64,000 bases of DNA. Origin: a virus. The stretch lies in IMG/VR virus record IMGVR_UViG_3300027969_000042, positions 62,001 to 126,000 of that record; one strand, given 5' to 3'. Shown here piece after piece: positions 1 to 8,108 of the stretch; position 1 is the first letter of the stretch, and each line of letters opens with the position of its first letter. The position numbers and the translations under genes are program-made. The notes under the pieces were generated by a model. The model had not been told where the DNA came from. It was given only the letters and a program-made list of their open reading frames with translations, and ran no database searches.

Positions 1-1
1 A

Positions 2-958
2 TATAGTGTTATTTATATTGATACTGAAAATGCTATTGATTTGGAAGATTTACCAAAATATGGTGTAGATAATTCAATAGATAAATTTAGATTAGTTCGT
101 TCGAATAAAGTTGAAGATGTGAATATGTTATTAACACAATTGATTGATGATTTAAAAGAACAAAAAATGGCTGGTTATGAATTACCTAAATTACTAATAG
201 TTATTGATTCATTGGGTCAAATGGCTTCAAATAAAGAAAAAAATGACTTATTAAAAGGAGATATTAAACAAGATATGACTAAAGCTAAAGCATTAGGATC
301 TTTATTTAGAAGTATCAATACAGATCTTGGATATTTAGATATTCCACTTTTAGTTGCAAATCACACATATTTAACTATGGATCTTTTTCCTAAATCTGTA
401 ATGAAAGGTGGTAATGGTCTATTATATTCTGCGTCAGTTATCGGTATGATGTCAAAATCACAACTTAAAACTGGTGAAGAAGATGATATGGATTTAGGTT
501 CAAGTGGTATTTCAGTTTTATTTAAAACACAGAAGTCTAGATTGGCAAAACCTAAGAAAATCAGATTTGATATTTCATTTGCACATGGTATGAATCCTTT
601 CACTGGATTAGATGCTTTCTGTAGACCAGAGTACTTTGATAAAATTGGTATTGCGAAAGGTAAAATGGAAGTTGATAAATCAACTGGTGAAATGAAGTTT
701 ATTCCGGGTGGAATTAGATGGTATATTGATCACTTAAATAAATCAGTACATACTAAACAATTATTCACTCAAGAGGTATTCACTCAAGAGGTATTAGAAA
801 AAATGGAACCAATTGTAAATGATTACTTTAGATTTAAGTCTTTAGATGAAATAGAAGACGTTGAGAAAGAATTCAATAGTATCATCGGTGATGAAGATGA
901 TACAACAGATGATAACGGATTTACAGACTCAGCAGATGCTGATGATATTTTCGGATAA
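2..958 (+). CDS. uvsX: UvsX/RecA-like recombinase (5' end outside window)
   Basis: Strand-exchange recombinase of the RecA/UvsX family, which coats single-stranded DNA in recombination-dependent replication and repair. The frame is open from base 2 with no start, so the N-terminus with Walker A lies outside the window. Visible parts match T4 UvsX in order: VIYIDTENA near the left edge, the Walker B region LLIVIDSLG followed by MASNKEKND, then QDMTKAKALGSLFR, the NHTY segment and the KGGNG loop, and a very acidic C-terminal tail (GDEDD...DADDIFG) typical of this family. A 15-base tandem duplication (764-793) encodes FTQEV twice near the C-terminal region. Family assignment is secure; gene name by homology to T4. 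Confidence 0.93.
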   Translation, partial: YSVIYIDTENAIDLEDLPKYGVDNSIDKFRLVRSNKVEDVNMLLTQLIDDLKEQKMAGYELPKLLIVIDSLGQMASNKEKNDLLKGDIKQDMTKAKALGSLFRSINTDLGYLDIPLLVANHTYLTMDLFPKSVMKGGNGLLYSASVIGMMSKSQLKTGEEDDMDLGSSGISVLFKTQKSRLAKPKKIRFDISFAHGMNPFTGLDAFCRPEYFDKIGIAKGKMEVDKSTGEMKFIPGGIRWYIDHLNKSVHTKQLFTQEVFTQEVLEKMEPIVNDYFRFKSLDEIEDVEKEFNSIIGDEDDTTDDNGFTDSADADDIFG

Positions 959-977
959 AAATAAAAAAATATTGCTT

Positions 978-1118
978 ATGAAAATTTTAGACAGAATGTT
1001 ATTATTTTGTATGTGGTTATCATTAAGGTTTGATAAATTAGATACAACAGATAGAAAGATATTTGACTGTATACCAGAACAAAAGAACAAAAAGAGAAGA
1101 GAAATGCAACTTATATAA
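978..1118 (+). CDS. Small hypothetical protein (46 aa)
   Basis: Short frame starting 20 bases after uvsX and in the same direction, ending just before a hairpin. The product begins MKILDRMLLFCMWLSLRFDK, with a hydrophobic N-terminal stretch (LLFCMWLSL), and ends in a basic tail (KNKKRREMQLI). The frame stays open upstream into uvsX, but the ATG at 978 is the first start outside that gene. I recognise no family. A small membrane-associated peptide is possible; it could also be a chance frame. Confidence 0.4.
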   Translation: MKILDRMLLFCMWLSLRFDKLDTTDRKIFDCIPEQKNKKRREMQLI

Positions 1119-1124
1119 AAATTA

Positions 1125-1148
1125 AAACCCCTTTATTAAAGTGGGTTT
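1125..1148 (+). terminator. Hairpin between small genes
   Basis: AAACCC (1125-1130) pairs with GGGTTT (1143-1148), and TTT/AAA pairs extend the stem inside. There is no clear T-run on the + strand side; the T-rich side faces the - strand. It may be a weak terminator or processing site after the uvsX transcript. Confidence 0.4.
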
Positions 1149-1174
1149 AAAAACAAAAAAAAATAAAAATTATT

Positions 1175-1348
1175 ATGACAAAACAAGAAATTTACGAACA
1201 GTTGAAAACTTTGTGGGAAGACTTTGATACAAATCACAACAAAACAACTAAGAAATCTGATGCAGATGCTCGTAAAGCATTAGGAGAAATTAAAAAATTA
1301 GTAACTCCTTATAGAACGGAATCGGTTAATGAAGCTAAAGCACAATAA
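1175..1348 (+). CDS. Histone H1-like (Hc1-type) small basic protein, 57 aa
   Basis: Small lysine-rich protein beginning MTKQEIYEQLKTLWEDF and continuing with ADARKALGEIKKLVTPYR. The layout (short helix with LK and an acidic patch, a basic linker, then RKALxEIKKL...R) resembles the Hc1/histone-H1-like proteins of about 55-60 residues common in Bacteroidetes chromosomes, which bind DNA non-specifically. The start is the first ATG after an A-rich leader. A strong hairpin follows at 1375-1394 and a terminator at 1426-1457. Family resemblance is by eye and moderate. If right, it may compact phage or host DNA. Confidence 0.55.
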   Translation: MTKQEIYEQLKTLWEDFDTNHNKTTKKSDADARKALGEIKKLVTPYRTESVNEAKAQ

Positions 1349-1374
1349 GTAGTAGTAGTTTATAGTTTATTTTT

Positions 1375-1394
1375 CCTTATTTCTTAAAATAAGG
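1375..1394 (+). other. Perfect 8-bp hairpin in the 3' UTR of the Hc1-like gene
   Basis: CCTTATTT (1375-1382) and AAATAAGG (1387-1394) are exact reverse complements around a four-base CTTA loop. The right arm runs into AAGGTGGTGG, an unusual purine-rich stretch in this genome with no start codon after it. It lies between the Hc1-like stop and the main terminator. It may be an RNA-stability element or part of a small RNA; function unknown. Confidence 0.35.
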
Positions 1395-1425
1395 TGGTGG
1401 AAGTTCAACTAACCGGTTGACCCTG

Positions 1426-1457
1426 AAAAACCCTCAAATCTAATTTGAGGGTTTTTT
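1426..1457. terminator. Bidirectional terminator
   Basis: AAAAACCCTCAAAT pairs with ATTTGAGGGTTTTTT, giving T-runs on both sides. It ends the Hc1-like transcript on + and the membrane-protein gene on -, whose stop codon lies inside the hairpin. Confidence 0.85.
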
Positions 1458-1973
1458 GTTTTCTCCATAACTTAAAGTACTTTTCTTATACCAAAGTATC
1501 CAATAAAGTACTGTAAATAAAGATCCAAATGGTGTTTTTAAATCAGAGTAGTATCTAATAATAAAATCAATAACATGTCCAAAAATCATTATAAAAAGAA
1601 ATAAGATAAACATCTTATCAAGTTTTTTAGAGTAAAGTGATCTTTTAATATTGTTGATATGTTGTTTTTTTATAAAAAATCTACTAGTCAGATCTTGTAA
1701 CTTTTCGTCTCTACTACAAGACGTACACATTTTAAAATCTTCTGATCTTTCATTCTGTGAAACCCTTGTAAATATACCACTAAGTTGATTAAATTTATTT
1801 ACTTGATTTTGTTCTATATCTGGTATAATATCTTGTTTACAAGAATAACATTTGATACCTTGTTGTACATCAAATGTTATTAGTGTTTTTTTCTTACGTA
1901 ATCGAAATAATAAAACTGATACAATAATCATTACTAATAATGACATTAAAGTAAAAAAGAAAGATACTGTCAT
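1440..1973 (-). CDS. Membrane protein with zinc-ribbon-like cysteines
   Basis: 177 residues. An N-terminal hydrophobic helix (about residues 4-24) is followed by a basic RLRKKK stop-transfer, then a soluble segment with two cysteine pairs (CYSC near residue 42 and CTSC near residue 82) that could bind one zinc, then two more hydrophobic segments (about 120-138 and 150-162). The gene is co-transcribed with the upstream DUF6011-like gene: its start codon shares one base with that gene's stop (TAATG). I recognise no specific family. The cysteine spacing suggests a rubredoxin/zinc-ribbon fold, which is inference. Confidence 0.75.
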   Translation of the reverse strand: MTVSFFFTLMSLLVMIIVSVLLFRLRKKKTLITFDVQQGIKCYSCKQDIIPDIEQNQVNKFNQLSGIFTRVSQNERSEDFKMCTSCSRDEKLQDLTSRFFIKKQHINNIKRSLYSKKLDKMFILFLFIMIFGHVIDFIIRYYSDLKTPFGSLFTVLYWILWYKKSTLSYGENKKPSN

Positions 1974-2425
1974 TATGCTAAAATTAGTTCTAAAAACTTA
2001 TCACGTTTTTCTTGTTTAGAGAGCTTTTTAAGACAACTTGGTCCTAATCCATTCTCTATACTAGATGGTACTGTTAAAGCTTTACCACACTTCCCACATT
2101 TACCCTCGTGCCATATCTCAACAAAATCTTGAAGAGTATTCATTCTTAATCTATTAAGAATATAATTAAAAACTTTTACAGATTGTGCATCTGTTGAAAT
2201 AACAGATTTCTTAGAATGTTTAAAGTATCCATTGGCACAAGTTCCAATATAAGTATAAGTTTCTGGTCCAGATAAAACCTTAACAAAAAATAGATTACTA
2301 GTTTTTGATAGTTTTAAAGAGAATGTAAATCGATTATCAGTTTGAGTATTGATAACGGTAAATGTTGATTTACCTGCAAAAATAAATTTAAGTGCATCAG
2401 AATGATTTAGTTTCTTACCTGTCAT
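1973..2425 (-). CDS. DUF6011-like protein with C-terminal treble-clef zinc site
   Basis: 150 residues from the chosen start (MTGKKLNHSD). The C-terminal part reads CGKCGKALTVPSSIENGLG then PSCLKK, matching the DUF6011 pattern (CxxCGxxLtdpxSixxGiGpxC), a probable single zinc site. The N-terminal 100 residues (AGKSTFTVINTQTDNRFTFSL...) resemble the beta-rich region that often precedes this zinc module in phage proteins. An ATG 10 codons upstream exists, but a Bacteroidetes-type promoter element (TATATTTG, 2449-2442 on -) overlaps it, so the downstream ATG is preferred. The biochemical role of this family is not known to me. Confidence 0.82.
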   Translation of the reverse strand: MTGKKLNHSDALKFIFAGKSTFTVINTQTDNRFTFSLKLSKTSNLFFVKVLSGPETYTYIGTCANGYFKHSKKSVISTDAQSVKVFNYILNRLRMNTLQDFVEIWHEGKCGKCGKALTVPSSIENGLGPSCLKKLSKQEKRDKFLELILA

Positions 2426-2441
2426 AGTTTTATTATTTCTA

Positions 2442-2449
2442 CAAATATA
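2442..2449 (-). promoter_or_regulatory. Host-type (Bacteroidetes) -7 element TATATTTG
   Basis: On the - strand TATATTTG lies 16 bases before the chosen ATG of the DUF6011-like gene, matching the Bacteroidetes TAnnTTTG consensus. It excludes the earlier in-frame ATG as the start and probably drives the two-gene unit down to 1440. Confidence 0.6.
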
Positions 2450-2509
2450 CAACAATTATTTTAAATAAAAAAATAAAAAAGGAAAACATGTGGCATTACT
2501 ATATAGTTT

Positions 2510-3235
2510 ATGGAATATAACATTATAGCAATTGACCCATCTCTTATTTCAACCGCATTGGTTGTTTCATCCGGAGATACATTTAAGATTTACAACTATT
2601 GTAGAGAGAATAAAGTCTTTGGTAAAAAAGGAATCACAAAGTGGTTTGGTTTTGCAGAAGAATTTATAACTTATAAATTTATTGAGTACCGTGAATATAA
2701 AGATTATTCAGAAGGAGAATTAGTAAAATTAAAAGATTATGATAAAATTAGTGATACAATTATTACTGATATATTAGAAAATATAGATCCTAAAAAACCA
2801 ACTAAGATTGGAATTGAAGGTTACTCATTCTCATCTGCGGCAGGAGATATTATTGATTTAGTTACTTTTTCAACTATTTTAAGAAAGAAACTATTTGATA
2901 AAATATCAGAAGACATTTTTGTTCTTTCACCTTCTACATTAAAATTAGAATCTTGTAAATTGACTTATGCTCCTATCATTAAAGAGATAGGTAAAAAGAA
3001 AATTACTATTAAAGAAGAATGGAGAAATCCACTTGGAATACCCGGAGGAAAATTCACTAAAACAGACATGTTCTTAGCGATTGTTGATAATGATTGTTTA
3101 GATGATTATTGGGCTAAACATTGTAAGTCTACTAAAACTGACATATTAGAACCTAAACAGATACAGAAACCTTATGAAGATGTGAATGATGCTTACTTAA
3201 TTTATATGGTATTAAAAAAAGAAAACCAATCTTAA
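2510..3235 (+). CDS. RuvC-like Holliday-junction resolvase (RNase H fold)
   Basis: 241 residues with the acidic signature of RuvC-type nucleases: Asp9 in IIAIDPSL on the first strand, Glu103 in IGIEGYSF after the strand following the first helix, and the C-terminal pair Asp224/Asp227 in EDVNDAYLIY. These residues would coordinate two Mg ions to cut branched DNA before packaging or during recombination. Many large phages carry such an enzyme in place of T4 endonuclease VII. The start follows a TATATAG motif eight bases upstream, and the gene ends in a bidirectional terminator. It sits near uvsX, which fits a recombination role. Phage RuvC relatives vary in substrate specificity. Confidence 0.82.
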   Translation: MEYNIIAIDPSLISTALVVSSGDTFKIYNYCRENKVFGKKGITKWFGFAEEFITYKFIEYREYKDYSEGELVKLKDYDKISDTIITDILENIDPKKPTKIGIEGYSFSSAAGDIIDLVTFSTILRKKLFDKISEDIFVLSPSTLKLESCKLTYAPIIKEIGKKKITIKEEWRNPLGIPGGKFTKTDMFLAIVDNDCLDDYWAKHCKSTKTDILEPKQIQKPYEDVNDAYLIYMVLKKENQS

Positions 3236-3248
3236 TGATTGGTTTTTT
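3222..3248. terminator. Bidirectional terminator
   Basis: AAAACCAATC (3222-3231), loop TTAAT, GATTGGTTTT (3237-3246), then more T. Shared by the RuvC-like gene (+) and the ankyrin-repeat gene (-). Confidence 0.88.
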
Positions 3249-3253
3249 ACTTT

Positions 3254-5332
3254 TTATGAATTTCTTTCTTTTAATTCTTTTAAAAATTTCAAAGTTTCTG
3301 CTTTAGTTTGATCACTACTCATTCTAGCAATTTCTACCCATTCAAACAAATCCTTCCATTCTTTTTCATTGTATTTCTTATAAACACCACTTTTCTCAAA
3401 GTACTCTAAACATTCTGTTCTACCATAGTCAGTTGCCCATTTAGTAATCATACCTCCCTTATTTAAAAGTGTTTGAACAACATCTTTTCTTTCAAGGTAT
3501 TTCATCATCATTAAGAATGATTCCCAATATGGTTCTCCTTTTTTCTTAGCAGCTGGATAACCAGGCATTTGTTCGTAATTACCTTGGAAACATTTTCTAA
3601 GTGGCATATTATGGCTAAACAATGGATCTAAACCTGCAGTTAAACAATAATCTAATGCTTCTGTATCAGGAACAACACTTTTAAATACATCACTAGTCAT
3701 CTCTGAACCATAATCAACTAAAAGTTTAATCATATTAAGATTGGTTGCTTTTGAAATAGGAGCATCTTTTCCCTTTGCTAAGTTAGGTAATCCACCTAAT
3801 TTTAAAATCAATTCTACTTTTTCATAGTTATCTTCAGATACTGCATTAAATAAACATTTTGCATTATCCTTATTGATGTCTGCACCATATTCAGTAACAT
3901 ATTCAATAATTTTTGCCATACTTAAACCTGGCTTAACAATTTCTCTATTGGCTTCTTTAGCTTTTTGTCTTTTTCTAATTTCTTCACCATCCATTGGTAA
4001 GAAGAATCCCCATAGATCTTTATCAATATCATATTCTTTCTCCCATTTTTTTAGTATACCTTTAAATTGTTCTGTACCAACAGAGTGATCTGGTCTATTG
4101 TGACAAGCTCTAACTCTTTTTCCTGGTTCAATTGTAATACCAATTGTTGAAAAATCATCTCTTAATGGGACGTGGAAGTCATAAATATAATATTGTTTAT
4201 TATCATGATTTTCTACATATGAATCCCATTGATATTTAGTATCTTTAATACAGTGTGAAGTGTGTGCATTTACTATTTGATTTGCGGCAAATGAATTTAC
4301 TTCAATTATAAGAATACCATTTTCATTAAATACTTTTTCAACACCTGCTGCTCCTAATCTTGAGTTACAAGTAGTAATCAAATCATTAAATTTAGTAAAT
4401 CCATCCATCTCATAAGATGATAAGTGACCATTTGCTGCAATAATGAAAGCGTGTATATTTTCATATCTTCTTAGTGTTGATTGATAAACTATCTTACCAA
4501 ATGTTGGATTTGGAGTACCATCTGGTTTTAAAGGTCTTGTATCTGGTGACATTCTACCAAAGAAATCATCCCAAACATGTTTTTTCTTTGCCTCATCAAC
4601 TGTACCATCATCTTTTAATCCTAATTGTTCAAAACCAACTGCAACAGATAAAAATCTACTCTTATTTAAGTCAGAAGCTTCATCATATGACTTTTTTAAC
4701 TCTGGAGTTAAAGTATCATACATTTTTTTAATTTTTCTTGATTCCTCTAATCTATCTAATCCATCAGTTAGTAACTCTATGTTATTAAACACATTTTCAT
4801 TTATAAAATTGGCATCAAATTGTATTTTAGTAAAAACACCTTTATCTTTTTCGATTGTAAGATTTTGTAAAATATCTTTATTTTGTAATAATCTTCTATA
4901 AACTACTGATAAATCTTCTAATGGAACATTTTCAAAATAGTAGAAGTAAGTAAAGTTAGATAACCAACCGATATTATCTCTATCTAATTGAAATTCTTTT
5001 TCACCTTTTGGACCTTTAACTTTTGTCTTTAATGTTCTTACTGCAGTAAATTCAGGTGTCTTATCAAATGTTTTAAGAAGTTCTGGAGTAACTGAAATAT
5101 CTCTCAATTTCATCTTAATTCTCTCTCTTGCTTCTGGTTGGAAGTCAATCAATCTAACTGATCTAATTTCTTTATGATCAATTTGTAAACCTAATTCACC
5201 TTGAAGTAAATTAAGTTCTTTTGCTGCAGTTAGTAAAGTATATCTTTCTTTTAAGAATTTCTTAGCTTTGTCTAAGTTCTCATTTAAAGTATCTGTGTTT
5301 AAAAACTGGTTATATTTAAAAAGCTTCATCAA
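3254..5332 (-). CDS. Ankyrin-repeat protein with a Cys/Trp/Tyr-motif domain and capsid-targeting-like N-terminus
   Basis: 692 residues. The N-terminus (MMKLFKYNQFLNTDTLNE) fits the recurring tag seen on many proteins here. Residues 280-420 hold a domain with H-C-I-K-D (360-364) followed by W369-D-S-Y372 and a beta strand YYIYDF; a similar C-[LI]-K...W-D-[NS]-Y motif is in the protein at 38212-39585. From about 460 onward are degenerate ankyrin-like repeats (GADINKDNAKCLFNAV, LGGLPNLA...NLNMIKLLVDYGSEM, ALDYCLTAGLDPL), which usually mediate protein binding. Two adjacent ATGs exist; the second gives MKLFKYNQF. It is followed upstream by a similarly tagged gene only 12 bases away. Function unknown; an effector delivered into the host is inference. 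Confidence 0.85.
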   Translation of the reverse strand: MMKLFKYNQFLNTDTLNENLDKAKKFLKERYTLLTAAKELNLLQGELGLQIDHKEIRSVRLIDFQPEARERIKMKLRDISVTPELLKTFDKTPEFTAVRTLKTKVKGPKGEKEFQLDRDNIGWLSNFTYFYYFENVPLEDLSVVYRRLLQNKDILQNLTIEKDKGVFTKIQFDANFINENVFNNIELLTDGLDRLEESRKIKKMYDTLTPELKKSYDEASDLNKSRFLSVAVGFEQLGLKDDGTVDEAKKKHVWDDFFGRMSPDTRPLKPDGTPNPTFGKIVYQSTLRRYENIHAFIIAANGHLSSYEMDGFTKFNDLITTCNSRLGAAGVEKVFNENGILIIEVNSFAANQIVNAHTSHCIKDTKYQWDSYVENHDNKQYYIYDFHVPLRDDFSTIGITIEPGKRVRACHNRPDHSVGTEQFKGILKKWEKEYDIDKDLWGFFLPMDGEEIRKRQKAKEANREIVKPGLSMAKIIEYVTEYGADINKDNAKCLFNAVSEDNYEKVELILKLGGLPNLAKGKDAPISKATNLNMIKLLVDYGSEMTSDVFKSVVPDTEALDYCLTAGLDPLFSHNMPLRKCFQGNYEQMPGYPAAKKKGEPYWESFLMMMKYLERKDVVQTLLNKGGMITKWATDYGRTECLEYFEKSGVYKKYNEKEWKDLFEWVEIARMSSDQTKAETLKFLKELKERNS

Positions 5333-5344
5333 TTTAATTTATTT

Positions 5345-7069
5345 TTATCTTCTTGTATGTTGGTTTTCGTTTATTCTTTCTATTTCTTTTAAATAGATTT
5401 CTGCGCCTTCTTTAAGAAACTTAGTAAGTCTTTCAACTTCCTTGTAATCCCCTTCATCTAAAGCAGCATCTACAAGTTCTTGAATATCTTTTTGTCTCAT
5501 TTTTGATAGATCTTCATCAGAATATGTTCCGTCATCTTCCGCTGGAGTTTCTTGTATACCTTCTTCTCCAGCCATTTCAGGCACTTCTGGTTCATCATAA
5601 TTAGTTTTAGGTCCAAATCGTTGTTCCATCTCCCATTCTCTTAGAGAACGTTCGTAATCTTCTTCAGTCTCAACAACATGATCAATAAGTTTCTCTACTA
5701 CTTTTTTCGCTTCTGATTGATTAAATCTTTCTGCGTTTATAAAGAATACTAATTTACCTGCTTCCATCTTTTTATCAAAAACAGAAAATAAACTATTGAA
5801 AACTTCTAAGAATTTATTATCAGATAAAGCAAGATCCGCATCTTTCTTAATAATAGCACCTAGATCTTTATCAGTCTTAGAAATTTCTATTGCTTTTGCA
5901 GTTAGTTTATCTTTATCATTGGCTAAAAGTCTAAATATTCTAGTTCTCATTTGTTTATACTTTTGAGAATCTTTACAAGCATTTACAAAATCATTAAACA
6001 TTGCTTGTGCTGTTACACCATATCTAAAATCTTGTGCCTCATCCATAAATGATGAAGTTGCTGCTTTTACTTTTTTAGCAAACTCTTTATCTTTTTTAAT
6101 AGCAGCAGATTGAATCAATAAGTAAATACCTTTAACTGTTTCGTGAATCAACATTGGGAAATCAACACCAACTGCTTTAATAGTAATTTTATTAAAATTT
6201 TGGTTTTCTTTCAATAGTTCAATTGAAAATACACTATTATTTACACTCTCCCAAGTAACATCTGTTGCACCAGCCATTCCACCTGGATTATTACTCATCA
6301 TTGATGCTTTATTGGCAACTGGAATAACCCAGTCCATTTTATCAGCTGTATCGGACATATCTGACCAAATTCTTAAAATTCTACCACCATTTGCACCAAA
6401 TATTTGTTGTAAACCATTTTCAACAAGTGGTGAGAACTTAATAATATCTTTAGTTGCTTTACCTTCACCTTGAGTCAACATATTAAGAATCTTCTTCTTT
6501 AATGAAGCAGTCAAAACATTACCAGTTATATCTTCTGGTTCTTCCGTATTTTCTTCAGCACCTTCAACACTAGAGCAAGATCCATCTGCACAATCATCAT
6601 CTTGTTGATCTTGTTCAGTTTGTTCTTCTTCATCTTCTTCGTGAGTATCATCTGCACGTGGTGGTCTAGCATTTTGTGGAACATCTCTTAAATCAGAGAT
6701 TTGTCTTATAACTTCATTAGGATTTACTAATCTTATATCAAGTTCAACTGGTTTTGCAGATGATTCAAGTATTTCACCGTACTCATCCATAATAACATCT
6801 TTTGCTAAGTTTTGAAGTGCATCAAGTCTTGCTTGCATTTGTTCTCTACCTAATTGTCTACCATCTGGTCCTTGCATCATTAGTTGCATAGATTGGTTCA
6901 TCAATTGTTGAAATTGTGGCCAAATATTTCTCATTTGGCTTTCATCATCAATTCTTACACCTAAATTTCTTCCGGCTTCTTCTTCTGAATTTCTCATGAA
7001 ATCATCTGGAATACCTCTATTTCCTCTTAAATCGATTTCTTCTTTTATAAAGTCTGAAAATTTTCTCAT
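5345..7069 (-). CDS. Large acidic phage protein, possibly head-associated
   Basis: 574 residues with no family I recognise. The N-terminus MRKFSDFIKEE resembles the T4 capsid-targeting peptide. Residues about 138-180 are very acidic and include CADGSC; residues 190-470 form the folded core (GGRILRIWSDMSDTADKMDW, then a helical region rich in K and A); the last 100 residues are acidic and helical (SDEDLSKMRQKDIQELVDAALDEGDYKEVERL). It is in an operon with the 62-residue gene upstream (one-base gap) and the ankyrin gene downstream. Large acidic proteins with such an N-terminus can be internal head or scaffold components; that is inference. Confidence 0.85.
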   Translation of the reverse strand: MRKFSDFIKEEIDLRGNRGIPDDFMRNSEEEAGRNLGVRIDDESQMRNIWPQFQQLMNQSMQLMMQGPDGRQLGREQMQARLDALQNLAKDVIMDEYGEILESSAKPVELDIRLVNPNEVIRQISDLRDVPQNARPPRADDTHEEDEEEQTEQDQQDDDCADGSCSSVEGAEENTEEPEDITGNVLTASLKKKILNMLTQGEGKATKDIIKFSPLVENGLQQIFGANGGRILRIWSDMSDTADKMDWVIPVANKASMMSNNPGGMAGATDVTWESVNNSVFSIELLKENQNFNKITIKAVGVDFPMLIHETVKGIYLLIQSAAIKKDKEFAKKVKAATSSFMDEAQDFRYGVTAQAMFNDFVNACKDSQKYKQMRTRIFRLLANDKDKLTAKAIEISKTDKDLGAIIKKDADLALSDNKFLEVFNSLFSVFDKKMEAGKLVFFINAERFNQSEAKKVVEKLIDHVVETEEDYERSLREWEMEQRFGPKTNYDEPEVPEMAGEEGIQETPAEDDGTYSDEDLSKMRQKDIQELVDAALDEGDYKEVERLTKFLKEGAEIYLKEIERINENQHTRR

Positions 7070-7070
7070 A

Positions 7071-7259
7071 TTATTTAAAGTAATTATTTATTTGTTGTTT
7101 CTCGTCTTTTGGTAGATCTTTGTAAAGTCTTGTAAATCTATCAATAACATCAACTTCTGATGCTTCTAATATATCTTCTGTTGAAATTGGTTTTACTGGT
7201 GCAATAGGTGCAGCAGTAAGCTCTTCAGTAAACATTTTATATTTTTTTATAAATCCCAT
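7071..7259 (-). CDS. Small tagged protein (62 aa)
   Basis: Begins MGFIKKYKMFTEE and continues with a Pro/Ala-rich linker (LTAAPIAPVKPIS) and a short helical C-terminus (VIDRFTRLYKDLPKDEKQQI). The first 13 residues fit the recurring tag ending in FTEE. It is the first gene of a three-gene - strand unit (7259 to 3254), with a TATATATA motif about 25 bases upstream. After tag removal only about 49 residues would remain. Function unknown. Confidence 0.72.
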   Translation of the reverse strand: MGFIKKYKMFTEELTAAPIAPVKPISTEDILEASEVDVIDRFTRLYKDLPKDEKQQINNYFK

Positions 7260-7340
7260 AATAATGTTATTAAATTTTAATATATATATTAAAAGTTATA
7301 TATCAAAAAATAATATATAAACAAAAAATAATAATTTATT

Positions 7341-7862
7341 ATGAAAAAGTTTTCTACTATAAGAAAAATCTACGAGCAAGAAGAAATGGTTCCTGCTAAT
7401 CTACCACAAGTAGATCAACCACAAGGAACTGAAGTTGTTAAAACTGAACAACCAGAACCACAACCACAAGAAGGTGAAAACGCAGGAAGTGCAGTTTCAC
7501 TTTTTTCTAAACTATTTGAATCAAGAGAAATGGCACATATCTATCACTTACAAGTAAATGGTGAACAAGGTTCTCACGCGGCACATACTGCATTAGGTGA
7601 GTACTATGATGAAGTTTTAGAGTTGTTGGACCAAACCATAGAAACTTACCAAGGTCAATATGGTATCATTGATGGTTATCAAACAATTGATACCGCAGCA
7701 ACAAGAACAAAAGAAAAAGTTGAATACTTTGAAGAATTGGTGGAATTTGTAAAACATTCTAGAAAGGCTATATCAGTAGAAGATACACACTTACAAAATA
7801 TAATTGATGAAATAGTTGGACTTATGTATAGAACTCTATACAAATTGAAATTTACTAAGTAA
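7341..7862 (+). CDS. Ferritin-like-fold protein (DUF5856 type) with tag-like N-terminus
   Basis: 173 residues. The N-terminal 45 are a low-complexity Pro/Glu linker after MKKFSTIRKIYEQEE. The core from about 52 (LFSKLFESREMAHIYHLQVN...GSHAAHTALGEYYDEVLELLD) matches the phage/bacterial DUF5856 pattern: helices with E-x-x-H and HxxxLGxYYD that resemble Dps/ferritin-like four-helix proteins. YQGQYGIIDGY and the C-terminal IIDEIVGLMYRTLYKLKF helix complete the fold. Whether it binds metal is not shown. It diverges from the 7259 gene across an 80-base AT-rich region with TATATATA motifs and ends at a perfect palindromic terminator. Confidence 0.82.
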   Translation: MKKFSTIRKIYEQEEMVPANLPQVDQPQGTEVVKTEQPEPQPQEGENAGSAVSLFSKLFESREMAHIYHLQVNGEQGSHAAHTALGEYYDEVLELLDQTIETYQGQYGIIDGYQTIDTAATRTKEKVEYFEELVEFVKHSRKAISVEDTHLQNIIDEIVGLMYRTLYKLKFTK

Positions 7863-7865
7863 AAT

Positions 7866-7893
7866 AAAAACCACTCAATTGAGTGGTTTTTTT
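7866..7893. terminator. Bidirectional palindromic terminator
   Basis: AAAAACCACTCAA directly followed by its reverse complement TTGAGTGGTTTTT. It separates the ferritin-like gene (+) from the small gene ending at 7875 (-). Confidence 0.88.
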
Positions 7894-8108
7894 ATATCTT
7901 GTGTTGTGTAAAAGTTATTATTTACTTTTTTAGTTGCATATCTACTTTTTATCATACTATCTGCGGATGGCATTCCAAGCAATCTTCTAATTTTACTTTT
8001 TCTAAAATAGTTCTTATATTGTATAGTAGTTATACTTTGTGCCATTACATAGGGTACATAAATGTAACCTGGATCTGCTGTTTCTTTTTCTTTTCTACCT
8101 ACTAACAT
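7875..8108 (-). CDS. 77-aa protein resembling the C-terminus of a T4-type major capsid protein
   Basis: The product contains GYIYVPYVMAQSITT followed after a basic insert (FRKSKIRRLLG) by MIKSRYATKKVNNNFY. T4 gp23-type capsid proteins end with a similar pair of blocks (a YxPYVxL strand, then a G-F-K-T-R-Y block), so this looks like a detached or duplicated capsid C-terminal strand region. No other part of a capsid protein is present in the window. Its start overlaps the end of the 43-residue frame upstream (8095-8226) by 14 bases. It could instead be an independent small head or neck protein. Resemblance judged by eye only. Confidence 0.65.
   Translation of the reverse strand: MLVGRKEKETADPGYIYVPYVMAQSITTIQYKNYFRKSKIRRLLGMPSADSMIKSRYATKKVNNNFYTTQDIKKPLN

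Noticed and set aside
861-977. Open frame upstream of the 46-residue gene, reaching into uvsX
   Set aside because: It overlaps the uvsX end in another frame; the first start outside uvsX is at 978 and the overlapping part has uvsX-like antisense-free coding composition only in the uvsX frame.
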